13,144 nucleotides of DNA from Alphaproteobacteria bacterium (GTDB lineage: Bacteria; Pseudomonadota; Alphaproteobacteria; Micavibrionales; Micavibrionaceae). Below the pieces are notes generated by a model. The model was not told the DNA's origin and ran no database searches. It was given only the letters and a program-made list of their open reading frames with translations. The stretch lies in contig JAUICS010000012.1 in assembly GCA_030427765.1 (NCBI GenBank), forward strand, positions 1 through 13,144, given 5' to 3'. Position 1 is the stretch's first letter. Each line of letters starts with the position of its first letter. The position numbers and the translations under genes are program-made. Shown piece after piece: positions 1-7,884 of the stretch.

Positions 1-36
1 GCAGTAACATCCGGAAACGTCCATAAAGAGGCCCAT

Positions 37-656
37 ATGACCGAAAATACAGGCAAAGAAAATACAGGCAAAGAAAACACAGGCAAAATTGAAAAAACAT
101 ATATCCGCAATCCCAAAAGCGGGAACGTCAGACATATCGTGTTTTTACTGCACGGACTTGGGGCGGATGGGCAGGACCTTATCGGACTTGCCGACGAATG
201 GATGGACCACCTTGATGACGCATTGTTCATATCCCCCGACGCGCCGTTTCCATGTGACCTGGCCCCTTATGGACGGCAATGGTTTTCGATGAACATCTTG
301 AAAAATATGACTTAACGGACGACAACATGGCCATTGTCGGGTTTTCGCAAGGCACGATGATGAGCCTGTATACAATCCCCAGACGAAAAAAGACATGCGC
401 CGGAATCGCCGGATATTCCGGAATGATGCCCGCCATTGAGACGTTTGGCACCGAATGCGCTTCAAAGCCACCGGTTATCCTTATGCACGGTAAAAACGAC
501 CCGATCGTGCCGGTTGAGGCGACGGAAAAAGCCTTTGAAATCCTTCAAGAAAATGAATTCAAGGCGGAAAAACACCTTTACCCGAATCTTGAGCACGGTA
601 TTTCCATGGATGGCCTTAATGACGGTCTGAAGTTTCTAAAAACCGTATTTTCCTGA
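37..656 (+). pseudogene. Broken phospholipase/carboxylesterase-family alpha/beta hydrolase
   Basis: Two overlapping reading frames (37-315 and 279-656) together make one hydrolase of the small phospholipase/carboxylesterase family, cytosolic esterases of about 215-225 residues. The first frame carries the oxyanion-loop motif LHGLGADGQDLIGLA and the conserved GRQWFS. The second carries the nucleophile elbow GFSQGTMM, the acid residue in HGKNDPIVP and the catalytic His in LEHGIS, so all three triad residues survive. The frames meet at about 280-290. There GRQWFS is followed after a one-base frame change by DEHLEKYDL, whereas intact relatives have roughly 20 more residues between these blocks. 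The simplest reading is a deletion of a non-multiple of three bases. The first frame runs into a stop at 313-315. The start has a ribosome site (AAAGAGG, 25-31). The N-terminus holds three ENTGK repeats. The fragment lacking the oxyanion loop is unlikely to be active. Confidence 0.8.
43..87 (+). repeat. 15-bp tandem repeat, three copies, in hydrolase 5' end
   Basis: The unit GAAAATACAGGCAAA occurs at 43-57 and 58-72, and with one change (T to C) at 73-87. It encodes ENTGK three times, directly after the start Met, Thr. The period is a multiple of three, so the frame is kept. The repeat sits in a hydrophilic extension ahead of the hydrolase fold. Confidence 0.95.
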
Positions 657-690
657 CCGCACTTTGCCACATTCGATCCATTTCCTGCGC

Positions 691-717
691 TACCCCCGAT
701 AATCGCGCGTGGGGGTA
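691..717. other. Stem-loop downstream of the broken hydrolase
   Basis: TACCCCC (691-697) pairs perfectly with GGGGGTA (711-717) across a 13-base loop. It lies 35 bases after the hydrolase stop and ahead of the HNH promoter, which suits a transcription-end role. No T-run follows it on the plus strand, so it is not a convincing intrinsic terminator. Confidence 0.45.
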
Positions 718-744
718 TCTCCGGTATAAATTTGTCCGTTTATT

Positions 745-772
745 TTGAAAATCCGCCATTTTGCGGTATAAT
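745..772 (+). promoter_or_regulatory. Sigma70-type promoter for the HNH gene
   Basis: A -35 box TTGAAA (745-750) is separated by 16 bases from a perfect -10 box TATAAT (767-772). Transcription would start near 779, leaving a leader of about 68 bases before the HNH start at 847. That leader contains a strong ribosome site, AGAGGAGA at 831-838. This is the best promoter match seen in the window. Confidence 0.7.
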
Positions 773-846
773 GGACACATGATGACGTATGGCTTATCAG
801 CTTATTCCCGCCTTTACAGCCTTATCATAGAGAGGAGACCCAAGTA

Positions 847-1446
847 ATGATTGAAACATCATCCCACCTGCCTGAGCGTTTCTTAAATCGGCCGTTGGAA
901 CAATGCCCTGCCCTTGTTCTAAATGCTGACTTTAGGCCACTCAGTTACTTTCCACTGTCCCTATGGTCGTGGCAAGATGCTATTAAAGCGATATTCCGCG
1001 ATTCCGTTACGGTTATATCGGAGTATGACCGCGTTGTTCGTTCACCCAGCTGGCAAATAAAACTGCCCAGCGTTATTGCATTAAAAGATTACATTCCGAA
1101 TAACCGAAGCCCGGCATTCACCAGATTTAACGTATTTTTACGTGACCAGTGGGCGTGCCAATATTGCGGCGAACAATTCAAGACACAGGACCTTACATTC
1201 GACCACGTAATTCCCAAAAGCCGAGGGGGCATGACAACATGGGAAAACATTGTGACCGCCTGTCAGGACTGCAACACACTCAAAGGAAACAAAGATCCCC
1301 ATTTATGCGGGATGTACCCGAGGACCCGGCCCGAACGGCCCTCCATCCACCAACTTCAAAGCCATGGCAGACGTTTCCCCCCCAATTTCCTTCATGAAAG
1401 CTGGGGGGATTTTTTATATTGGGATACCGAATTAATGGAATCCTGA
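847..1446 (+). CDS. HNH endonuclease family protein
   Basis: This 199-residue protein has a compact zinc-bound HNH nuclease fold. Cys104-x2-Cys107 (CQYC) and Cys139-x2-Cys142 (CQDC) form the expected zinc site. DHVIPKSRGG (Asp119-His120), Asn134 in TWENIV and Asn143 give the HNH catalytic core. The N-terminal 95 residues (ALVLNADFRPLSYFPLSLWSWQDA) and the C-terminus (PPNFLHESWGDFLYWD) match a short HNH family widespread in Alphaproteobacteria and other bacteria. Its substrate and role are not established, so cutting DNA is inferred only from the motif. The start is supported by AGAGGAGA at 831-838. The gene stands alone between the broken hydrolase and a convergent DUF1223 gene. Its last codons also form a terminator-like hairpin (1377-1416). 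Confidence 0.9.
   Translation: MIETSSHLPERFLNRPLEQCPALVLNADFRPLSYFPLSLWSWQDAIKAIFRDSVTVISEYDRVVRSPSWQIKLPSVIALKDYIPNNRSPAFTRFNVFLRDQWACQYCGEQFKTQDLTFDHVIPKSRGGMTTWENIVTACQDCNTLKGNKDPHLCGMYPRTRPERPSIHQLQSHGRRFPPNFLHESWGDFLYWDTELMES
1377..1416 (+). terminator. Intrinsic-terminator-like hairpin inside the HNH gene
   Basis: A C-run (1377-1383) pairs with a G-run (1403-1408), with an inner TTTC/GAAA pairing (1386-1389 with 1396-1399). ATTTTTTATATT follows at once. This is a GC stem plus U-tract, the layout of a rho-independent terminator on the plus strand. It lies wholly inside the HNH coding region, 30 bases before the stop codon. The coding reading is real because this segment encodes the family's conserved C-terminus. 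Activity as a terminator is not shown. Confidence 0.55.
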
Positions 1447-1462
1447 TTTTGAAATCATGTGA

Positions 1463-2398
1463 TTATTCTGCCTGATCAGGCATTGCCGTGTCGGAAGCCT
1501 CTAACGCCGTTGGTATATCTTCTTCTGCCATACCCTCCTCATCAACGTCAGCACCAGATGCCGGCATAATCGTGCTAAATGGTGTTGTGTAGTCATATTG
1601 ACCGGCCATAACAATTTCACGCGTATCCTTATCACTTATCAATAAGGCAAATCCGTCATAATCGCTACCAATATCACCATATGCATCACCCGTCACAAAT
1701 GTGAATTCATCACTCGACACGTTTTCACCACTATTTTTAACAGCCAGGCCCTGCACGGCGATGACAGCATTCTTGTATTTACGCTTAACCGTTTTCCCTG
1801 CCTTTGGCTGATCTTCCTCAATTGTCCTGTAATACAAAATCTGACCGTTCAGATTACCTTGTGACATGTCTTCACCATTCATATTGACCGAATATGTTTT
1901 TCGGTCACGGTTGCGGCTAATTCGCAGGGTGGATATCCCTTCACCGGAATACCCCTTAATTGCCGTGTCCATTTCTGAAATGCTCAAAACCTGAGCCGTA
2001 TCCTTGCCATTCAGAAATACCTGCGGTGTATATGTTTCGCCGCGTGTAATCTGCATCGCGTATTCCTTTTGACGCTCACTACAGAAATGCGGCATGTCGG
2101 ATGGTGAATGATCATAAAAATCAACCTTACATGACAGGGCAATAACGTTTGAATGGGTTTGTGAAATTGTTTCCAGGTGTTTATCTGCCTGCGGACAAAA
2201 GACACATGTTTTGGCGGTAAACAATTCAACAACAACCGGCGCTTGGGATGCCGGAGGTATTTGGTCTTCCATACCCGTGTCATCCGCAATAACATATGAA
2301 GACTGGACAACCAGCGATAACGCCATAATTAGAATTAAGAACGTATTAATCAGTAATCTGTTACAATTGCTTTGTATGTTGAATTTTTGTGTTTCCAA
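1463..2398 (-). CDS. Exported DUF1223 thioredoxin-like protein
   Basis: This 311-residue protein matches DUF1223, a thioredoxin-fold family of exported proteins with no firmly known function. An N-terminal signal (hydrophobic core about residues 14-36) ends near VIADD. The fold begins VVVELFTAKTCVFCPQAD, with a CxxC pair at Cys65/Cys68. HVD-like (KVDFYDHS), SERQKEYA and the cis-Pro loop TYTPQVFLNG (Pro125) follow in family order. Extra cysteines are at 90 and 106. Residues 280-311 form an acidic tail rich in Glu, Asp and Ala. The chosen start is TTG at 2396-2398, since AAAGGTG lies just upstream and the next Met, residue 25, would remove the basic N-region and part of the signal. A periplasmic thiol-redox role is plausible but not proven. 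Its 5' end overlaps the divergent gene at 2376. Confidence 0.88.
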   Translation of the reverse strand: METQKFNIQSNCNRLLINTFLILIMALSLVVQSSYVIADDTGMEDQIPPASQAPVVVELFTAKTCVFCPQADKHLETISQTHSNVIALSCKVDFYDHSPSDMPHFCSERQKEYAMQITRGETYTPQVFLNGKDTAQVLSISEMDTAIKGYSGEGISTLRISRNRDRKTYSVNMNGEDMSQGNLNGQILYYRTIEEDQPKAGKTVKRKYKNAVIAVQGLAVKNSGENVSSDEFTFVTGDAYGDIGSDYDGFALLISDKDTREIVMAGQYDYTTPFSTIMPASGADVDEEGMAEEDIPTALEASDTAMPDQAE

Positions 2399-2906
2399 TT
2401 CGCACCTTTTTCAAAAAAGCAGATCATGTTTTTTATTCACTGCGTTTGTCACTATATTTATATTTTTCATAATATGCAACAGTTATGCCAACGAGCAGTT
2501 AATTAATGATACCAATGGAAATAATGTAAAACAAATTTCTGCCTCGGCAAGCCATGTTATCAACACCACCAGCGCGAAACACGTGATAGAGACACAGCTA
2601 AAAGCCTTTCAAAACAAAAGCCCTTCTGAGTTATGGGATACCATGTCGGATGCCATGCGCGGCGACTATGAAAATGCGGATATGTTCTGGATTGATACCA
2701 GAAAAAAATTCAAACCCCTTCGCACCCATATTTCCCACAGCTTCATCGGTGCGGATTTACGCGAGAACACACAGATACATAAAATCATGCTATTTGATGA
2801 CAGGGGGCAATCATTTCTTTCAATTTTCAAATTATCTGCAAATGACAATGCAGAATGGAAAATCGATAATGTCACCGTTATTGATATAGGCGACAGTCCG
2901 ATTTAA
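2376..2906 (+). CDS. Exported DUF4864-like protein
   Basis: This small exported protein has 176 residues from the ATG at 2376. A basic-then-hydrophobic N-terminus (KSRSCFLFTAFVTIFIFFIICNSYANE) looks like a signal peptide cut after SYA. The mature part resembles DUF4864, a family of short alphaproteobacterial proteins of unknown function with an NTF2-like look. It shows VIETQLKAFQNKSPSELWDTMSDAMRGDY, then MFWIDTRKKFKPLRTHISHSF, then a strand-rich end with SIFKLSANDNAEWKIDNVTVID. The reading frame stays open upstream to 2211, but that part is antisense to DUF1223, so 2376 is the first sensible start. It has no clear ribosome site. A TACAAT at 2362-2367 could act as a -10 box with almost no leader. 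The first 23 bases overlap the divergent DUF1223 start. The family call is from pattern memory and is moderate. Confidence 0.7.
   Translation: MLNFCVSNSHLFQKSRSCFLFTAFVTIFIFFIICNSYANEQLINDTNGNNVKQISASASHVINTTSAKHVIETQLKAFQNKSPSELWDTMSDAMRGDYENADMFWIDTRKKFKPLRTHISHSFIGADLRENTQIHKIMLFDDRGQSFLSIFKLSANDNAEWKIDNVTVIDIGDSPI
2403..2409 (-). promoter_or_regulatory. Ribosome binding site deciding a TTG start
   Basis: Read on the minus strand, AAAGGTG lies four bases before TTG (2396-2398). It supports TTG as the start of the DUF1223 gene over the Met 24 codons further in, which has no comparable site. Confidence 0.6.
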
Positions 2907-3048
2907 AATTCTTTTTAAAACAGCGTATTAATCTTCGAAATTTTCATTTTTCAGTAACCTTTTCATTGCAAGCTATAAGGGAATTATTCTGTTTGTATGT
3001 TTATTCCAACGTAAATACCATGGAAACAGGGCTTAAACGGTAGTCTGG

Positions 3049-6000
3049 ATGTCAAATATTTACACGCAATTCGCGCATATAGTTTTCGTAATTTTCTGTT
3101 TTATAGGCCTTATTGGTCATATAAACACTGTGCATGCCCAGTACCTACCGGAAAAAAACAAAATTATTTTGAATGATCCGCAGAAGATTTATTCCCTCAA
3201 TCAAAATATTTTGCTGACCAAAACACCGATCGAGACCAATTCGGTTCGCGAGCTTCTCGATTCACAAGGTAGCGCCTATACAAACGCCATAACCGTAAAA
3301 AACGTCATAACCACACCACATTCTGATTATACATACTGGGCGATTGTCGATATTCAAAACAGGTCAGAATCCATTCGATGGTTCCTTGATTTCGGAAGTA
3401 CAGATAATGGACGGATTGGCATTATTAATGATTTAATCGTTTACGATGGCAATACAAATAATGTTCTGTTTGACGGCGGAAAACCGGAAGATATAAAAAT
3501 GATTACCGGAAATGCCATCCCGATATCTGTCAGGACCGAGGGGAATACCCTCCTTGCCATTCATTTTAAAAATAAAGATGTGTTCAATACCGTCTTCACT
3601 TTAAATCTGATTGGCGAAGATGCGTTTCTGGGAAGCATTCAGCGCGCATCGATCTTTGCCTTTATGTTTAAGGCCATATTACTTATTTGTCTGGGCATTT
3701 TAATATTCAATTTCTTTGTTACTCGTGACATATCTATATTGTGGCAATTTGCGCATCTTGGCGGGTTTTTAATACTGTTTCTATTTTACGAATATAATTT
3801 TGCCAGCCCGTTATTTTTGCTCTCGATTACGCCGTTCGCCCTGCTTGCCTTATCCGGTGCCGCCGCCGTCATGACAACAAAAGATATGCTGTGCACCATA
3901 ATAAAGGACAGATATGTAGCAATTGCGCAGATCGCAATGATCGCGATTATTGTCCTGCCGGCTATTACCGGCCTTCTTTTAGGTAACATGTTAATACCGT
4001 CCCTCAAAATTCTGCATTTTGCCTTGCTTGGCGTTTTCGTATTCAACACGGCATTGACCGGCACGAACATAAATAAGATCCCGGGCGCCAGTGTATATTC
4101 AACCGCCGGATGGGGTATTCTTAGCCTTGGTTATCTGGCTATCATCGTCAATACATTCGGATATTTGAATATGACCAGCGGCTTTCTAACGCAGGTATTT
4201 TGGTCATGTATTATTCTACATGCCGCTGCAACCATGGTTCACATGGTGATTTCCGCGCAGACATTCCGCCCGGCGATCAAAACCGATAATAAGAAAAGTA
4301 AATCCCTTCTGCTTGAAAATCTACAGATGTTAAAGGACACGAAAGAGGATGCCGAATATAAACGCCTGCTTCGTGTTGTTGAACGTGAACGAAAAATGAT
4401 GGCACGCCTTCGTGAACGTGAGTCCGAACAAACCGAAGAAATGCGCGTTGCAAAGGAACAGGCGGATGAAGCCAACCGGGCAAAATCAGCCTTCCTTGCC
4501 GTGATCAGTCATGAAATCCGTACACCGATGACAGGTATCATGGGTATGGTGCGCTTGTTGCTCGATAGTAAATTATCGAAGGAGCAAAGCGAGTACGCCA
4601 ATACAATTGAAGAATCCGGCGATGCCATGCTTGCTCTCCTGAATGATATTCTGGACTTTGAAAAAATCGAAAGCGGTAAGATGGAGCTCGAAGCCATCGA
4701 CTTTGATCTTCACCGCCTTATCGGAAGCATTGTTACGCTGATGAGCGGTCATGCCGCCCTGAAATCAACCGAGCTTGTATCGGATATCGAAAGCAAGGTT
4801 CCGCGTTTCGTAAAAGGTGATCCAAAACGATTAAAGCAGGTTTTATTGAACCTAACAGGTAATGCGATCAAGTTCACAGAAAACGGCACGGTTAAATTGC
4901 AACTGCGTAGCCTTGATGAAGAAGGCGAACGCACAAACAGCAATCTTACGAGCCTTTATTTCGCCGTTGAAGACACAGGTATCGGTATTTCGAAAAAGGC
5001 GCAAACAAACCTGTTTAACCCGTTTAGTCAGGCCGACAAATCCATATCCCGTAAATACGGCGGCACCGGTCTGGGACTGGCGATTTCACAGCGCCTTGTT
5101 CAGGCCATGGGCGGTTTCATATCCGTAAACAGTGTTGAAAATGAGGGCAGTACATTCTTCTTTTCCGTCAATCTAGCATTCGGCAGTGGCGAAAACCTGC
5201 AGGAATACGAAGATGCGCAGGTGGAGGAAACAGTTGATGAAAACGTATCCCTAAAAATTCTTGTGGTCGATGATAACGCAATTAACAGGAAGGTTATGAT
5301 CGGCCTTCTGAACCGTATCGGCCATAAGGTTGAAACGGTTGGAACGGCGATTGAGGCATTGCAGCGCGCGGAAGATACATTCTGGGATGTCATTTTGATG
5401 GACATCGAATTGCCGAATATGCGCGGGGATGAGGTTACACGCCGCATTAAATCAAATGCCAACCCGTTAATTGCAGAAACACCCGTTATCGCCCTGACAG
5501 GTAATGTGAATGAGGAAGATGAAGAAGAATACCGCGAAGCCGGAATGATTGGCGTCATTGCCAAACCGGTTAAACCCGAAGCCCTTAAATCAATATTGAG
5601 TAAAGTTCCTAAGCGGACAGAAGATGATGACAACACCGATACAACCGGACATGTTGAAAGCCAGGGTGACGGTCATGATGGCGGTCATGATGGCGCCCAT
5701 AATGACGAACATCACAACACTGTCGCGACGGATATACCGGCAGAAACTGATTTACCCGCAGATATTGCGGCCACACCAACAGATAATAGCGTGAACACGG
5801 ATACGCCGCCCCCGATCCCTCCATCAGCGTCTTCGCCAATGCCGTCAATGGGCGCACCTAACGATTTTTCAACGCCGATAAACATGCCTACTGAGGTACC
5901 GCCAGAACAAACCGTAGATTCGCCAGAGAACACACAACATACAATTCCGGGCTCAAACGTCGAATATCACACACCTGAAAATGGGAATGTTAACACGCCT

Positions 6001-6561
6001 GCCTTTACAACATTTGATAATTTGCCGCCAGAGCCGGAAGAAGAGGACAAGACGACAGAGATGATACAGAATCCATCCCTGCAACTGGATGATGATTACG
6101 AAAGCACACCCGGAACGTTCAATACATCAATTATCGATGATATTGAAAAAGACCTCGATTCAATGGACGAAGCAAGTGCGGACGAAGCAAGTGCGCCCAC
6201 AACAAACAATGTAGAAAACGACGGCATTTTCAATGTAGAGATGCTTAAAAGCCTCAAAGATTATATGGATGCGGAGCAACTGCACACATTACTCGATGGC
6301 CTTTGGGATAAAACGGCTGAAATCCTTGATCGTCTTGACGAAGCTATCAAAACAAATGACATTGATCAGATTGCACGCTCGGCTCATGAATTAAAAGGTA
6401 TGGCCGGCAATTTCGGCCTTATTCAAGTACATGACATGGCGGCCAAGCTGGAAAGTGATGCAAAATCGAAAAATACGGATGATCTAAGCCGTATTATCAA
6501 CGAACTTCCCAAAGCAAACGAGGTCGCGAAAAACGCCCTCGAATCCTGGATGGTAAGTTAA
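3049..6561 (+). CDS. Hybrid sensor histidine kinase with 7TMR-DISM sensor, REC and HPt
   Basis: This 1170-residue membrane protein carries a complete phosphorelay. A signal peptide (residues 1-30, ending VHA) leads into a periplasmic beta-rich domain (about 45-190) resembling 7TMR-DISMED2. Seven membrane segments (about 200-403) follow, then a charged coiled coil (415-480). HisKA has [13 protein letters not shown] with His488. The ATPase shows Asn605 in the N box, DTGIGIS (642-648) and [10 protein letters not shown] (671-680). REC (about 735-853) has Asp741/Asp742, phospho-acceptor Asp785 in LMDIELP, Thr817 and Lys839. After a linker of about 200 residues rich in acidic, Pro and Thr residues, an HPt domain has His1113 in [14 protein letters not shown]. 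All phosphotransfer residues are present. It stands alone, with no adjacent response regulator. The signal is unknown, and relatives of the sensor domain are thought to bind carbohydrates. The ATG at 3049 sits right before the signal peptide but has only a weak ribosome site. Confidence 0.93.
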   Translation: MSNIYTQFAHIVFVIFCFIGLIGHINTVHAQYLPEKNKIILNDPQKIYSLNQNILLTKTPIETNSVRELLDSQGSAYTNAITVKNVITTPHSDYTYWAIVDIQNRSESIRWFLDFGSTDNGRIGIINDLIVYDGNTNNVLFDGGKPEDIKMITGNAIPISVRTEGNTLLAIHFKNKDVFNTVFTLNLIGEDAFLGSIQRASIFAFMFKAILLICLGILIFNFFVTRDISILWQFAHLGGFLILFLFYEYNFASPLFLLSITPFALLALSGAAAVMTTKDMLCTIIKDRYVAIAQIAMIAIIVLPAITGLLLGNMLIPSLKILHFALLGVFVFNTALTGTNINKIPGASVYSTAGWGILSLGYLAIIVNTFGYLNMTSGFLTQVFWSCIILHAAATMVHMVISAQTFRPAIKTDNKKSKSLLLENLQMLKDTKEDAEYKRLLRVVERERKMMARLRERESEQTEEMRVAKEQADEANRAKSAFLAVISHEIRTPMTGIMGMVRLLLDSKLSKEQSEYANTIEESGDAMLALLNDILDFEKIESGKMELEAIDFDLHRLIGSIVTLMSGHAALKSTELVSDIESKVPRFVKGDPKRLKQVLLNLTGNAIKFTENGTVKLQLRSLDEEGERTNSNLTSLYFAVEDTGIGISKKAQTNLFNPFSQADKSISRKYGGTGLGLAISQRLVQAMGGFISVNSVENEGSTFFFSVNLAFGSGENLQEYEDAQVEETVDENVSLKILVVDDNAINRKVMIGLLNRIGHKVETVGTAIEALQRAEDTFWDVILMDIELPNMRGDEVTRRIKSNANPLIAETPVIALTGNVNEEDEEEYREAGMIGVIAKPVKPEALKSILSKVPKRTEDDDNTDTTGHVESQGDGHDGGHDGAHNDEHHNTVATDIPAETDLPADIAATPTDNSVNTDTPPPIPPSASSPMPSMGAPNDFSTPINMPTEVPPEQTVDSPENTQHTIPGSNVEYHTPENGNVNTPAFTTFDNLPPEPEEEDKTTEMIQNPSLQLDDDYESTPGTFNTSIIDDIEKDLDSMDEASADEASAPTTNNVENDGIFNVEMLKSLKDYMDAEQLHTLLDGLWDKTAEILDRLDEAIKTNDIDQIARSAHELKGMAGNFGLIQVHDMAAKLESDAKSKNTDDLSRIINELPKANEVAKNALESWMVS
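5671..5694 (+). repeat. 12-bp tandem repeat encoding a His/Gly/Asp-rich linker
   Basis: GGTCATGATGGC occurs twice back to back (5671-5682 and 5683-5694), encoding GHDGGHDG. It lies in the linker between REC and HPt of the hybrid kinase, within a segment (about residues 867-890) holding seven His and several Asp. Confidence 0.9.
6166..6195 (+). repeat. 15-bp tandem repeat, two copies, in kinase linker
   Basis: GACGAAGCAAGTGCG is perfectly repeated at 6166-6180 and 6181-6195, encoding DEASA twice just before the HPt domain of the hybrid kinase. The frame is kept. Confidence 0.95.
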
Positions 6562-6577
6562 AACACTTATGTCCGTA

Positions 6578-6635
6578 TAATACTCATAACCGCTTAATAC
6601 TCATAACCGCTTAATACTCATAACCGCTTAATACT
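6578..6635. repeat. 17-bp tandem repeat between convergent genes
   Basis: TAATACTCATAACCGCT is repeated perfectly three times (6578-6594, 6595-6611, 6612-6628), followed by a partial fourth copy, TAATACT (6629-6635). It fills most of the 66-base gap between the kinase stop and the lipoprotein stop and spans the lipoprotein stop codon (6628-6630). No terminator hairpin is seen in the gap. Confidence 0.95.
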
Positions 6636-7884
6636 GGGGCGGATGTGATACCTGCGGCGCGGCCATTGGCTGTTGCTGCGTCATCGGCTGCTGATACCCT
6701 GGTCCATGTGAGATAGGACCGTTTGTATACATCGGTGCAAATACCGGTTGGCTTGGTGCCGCCTGCGGCATTGATTGTTGCTGCATCGGTGCTGACTGCT
6801 GCTGAATGCTTAACGGATATTGATTCTGCTGCATCGGTGCATTAAAGACTTGCGGATTATATTGCTCATTCATCATCTCGGTATCGCGCGTTACATTCAT
6901 CGGCGGCTGCGCCGCGAATGTTTTTTCATTACCACGCATTAATGTTTTCTCGCCCATTCCTCCGAGTGTTTTTTCGCCAAGAGTTTTTTCGGCAACATTC
7001 ATTGGCGGTAGCGTCGGCATCAAATTCGGGTCGACCTGTGGTGCGCTACAATCAACCGGGTATCGCAGTAATCGGTCCCAACGTTCATACCAGCCGCGAA
7101 TATGTTCGGCTGGTTCAACAAGTGTGTACCGCATGCATCTTGATGGACCCATCGCCTGTTTATAACTAAAAAATACGGATGGCGGTGTTATATCATCTTG
7201 TCCGCCTATGAAGTGATGCTGCGGAATATTTTTGAGCTGCTGCGTGATATTGACAGGATTCATAGAGCCCAGCAACGCATCGCGTTCCATATGTGTGCGC
7301 ATAACGGCATGGTCAAGCACACCCGCAACGGTACGCACCGTCAAAATATCTTTACGCCTTGCCGCCAGTAACATTGCAACGGCACCGCCGCCATCATAAC
7401 CAACGACATGGAAAGCCGGAACGCTATGCAAACGGCGAAGCTGGTCCAGAACATCTTCATACGCCTCAATAACCTCCGGCGCATAACGGTGGGTTGTCCA
7501 GTATCGTTCTGGACAACGCTCGGTATTCGCATCGCTTGTGTACTGGCAAGGACGACCAAGATAAATAACATTCGGAGATTGATCGACGGCCGCGAGCTGC
7601 ATCCCGATGGGATTCACAGGAGTCGGATTGAACGGTGTATCGTGGTCCATGAAGAATCCCTGACCATCGCCCTCAATATATATTGTTGCGGGTTTGCCTC
7701 GACGGTTTACCCTCTCATACGCCGTAATATTGAAAAAACCGCCGCCGATAACGCGTTTATACATGTGATTTTTATATGCCAACCGTTTTGCGGATTGATC
7801 ACGCACCCCGTGAAGCATGCTGTTACACGCAGTGATAAGCGGGAAAATGATTAACAGGGCAAGAAGTACAGTCGTCTTTTTCAT
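6628..7884 (-). CDS. Lipoprotein alpha/beta hydrolase with Asp at the nucleophile position
   Basis: This 418-residue protein has a lipoprotein signal (residues 1-20, lipobox ITAC, lipidated Cys20), placing it in an envelope membrane. Residues about 45-275 follow an alpha/beta hydrolase family: YIEGDGQGF as the oxyanion loop, IYLGRPCQYT and RYWTTHRYAPEVIEAY, then VVGYDGGGAVAMLLAARR. The last is the nucleophile elbow, where family members have GYSGGG, and here Asp164 replaces Ser. RTVAGVLDH, GSMNPVN, FIGGQDDITPP (Asp230/231) and AEHIRGWYERW (His261) supply the remaining triad positions. Residues about 297-322 repeat EKTL/EKTF four times. Residues 326-418 form a low-complexity tail rich in Gln, Met and Pro with a few Tyr. 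The family is usually about 300 residues, so the tail is extra. The substrate is unknown. The ATG start fits the signal peptide but lacks a clear ribosome site. Confidence 0.82.
   Translation of the reverse strand: MKKTTVLLALLIIFPLITACNSMLHGVRDQSAKRLAYKNHMYKRVIGGGFFNITAYERVNRRGKPATIYIEGDGQGFFMDHDTPFNPTPVNPIGMQLAAVDQSPNVIYLGRPCQYTSDANTERCPERYWTTHRYAPEVIEAYEDVLDQLRRLHSVPAFHVVGYDGGGAVAMLLAARRKDILTVRTVAGVLDHAVMRTHMERDALLGSMNPVNITQQLKNIPQHHFIGGQDDITPPSVFFSYKQAMGPSRCMRYTLVEPAEHIRGWYERWDRLLRYPVDCSAPQVDPNLMPTLPPMNVAEKTLGEKTLGGMGEKTLMRGNEKTFAAQPPMNVTRDTEMMNEQYNPQVFNAPMQQNQYPLSIQQQSAPMQQQSMPQAAPSQPVFAPMYTNGPISHGPGYQQPMTQQQPMAAPQVSHPPQY
6962..6991 (-). repeat. Imperfect 15-bp tandem repeat encoding EKTLG
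   Basis: Two adjacent 15-base units (6962-6976 and 6977-6991) differ at two positions and encode consecutive EKTLG motifs in the lipoprotein hydrolase. Further diverged EKTL/EKTF copies lie toward the C-terminal tail. Confidence 0.75.

Noticed and set aside
279..315. Programmed ribosomal frameshift joining the two halves of the hydrolase at the TTTT run (283-286)
   Set aside because: The joined product would still lack about 20 conserved residues, and no heptameric slippery site or downstream pseudoknot is evident. A deletion is the simpler explanation.
2903..2931. CtrA-type TTAA-N7-TTAA site upstream of the hybrid kinase
   Set aside because: TTAA occurs at 2903, 2915 and 2928, but the gaps are 8 and 9 bases rather than 7, and the region is AT-rich, so matches are expected by chance.
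3020..3043. Seven-codon leader peptide (ATG to TAG) just before the hybrid kinase
   Set aside because: It has no ribosome site and no meaningful composition. Such short frames arise often by chance.
5100..5636. Long open frame antisense to the kinase ATPase/REC region
   Set aside because: Its translation is Ser/Arg-rich with no recognisable fold, and it lies fully opposite conserved kinase domains. It is a coding-strand shadow.
6578..6635. Iterons of a replication origin or a small CRISPR array
   Set aside because: The 17-bp length and head-to-tail layout recall iterons, but there is no initiator gene, DnaA-box cluster or AT-rich unwinding region. There are no spacers, so it is not CRISPR.
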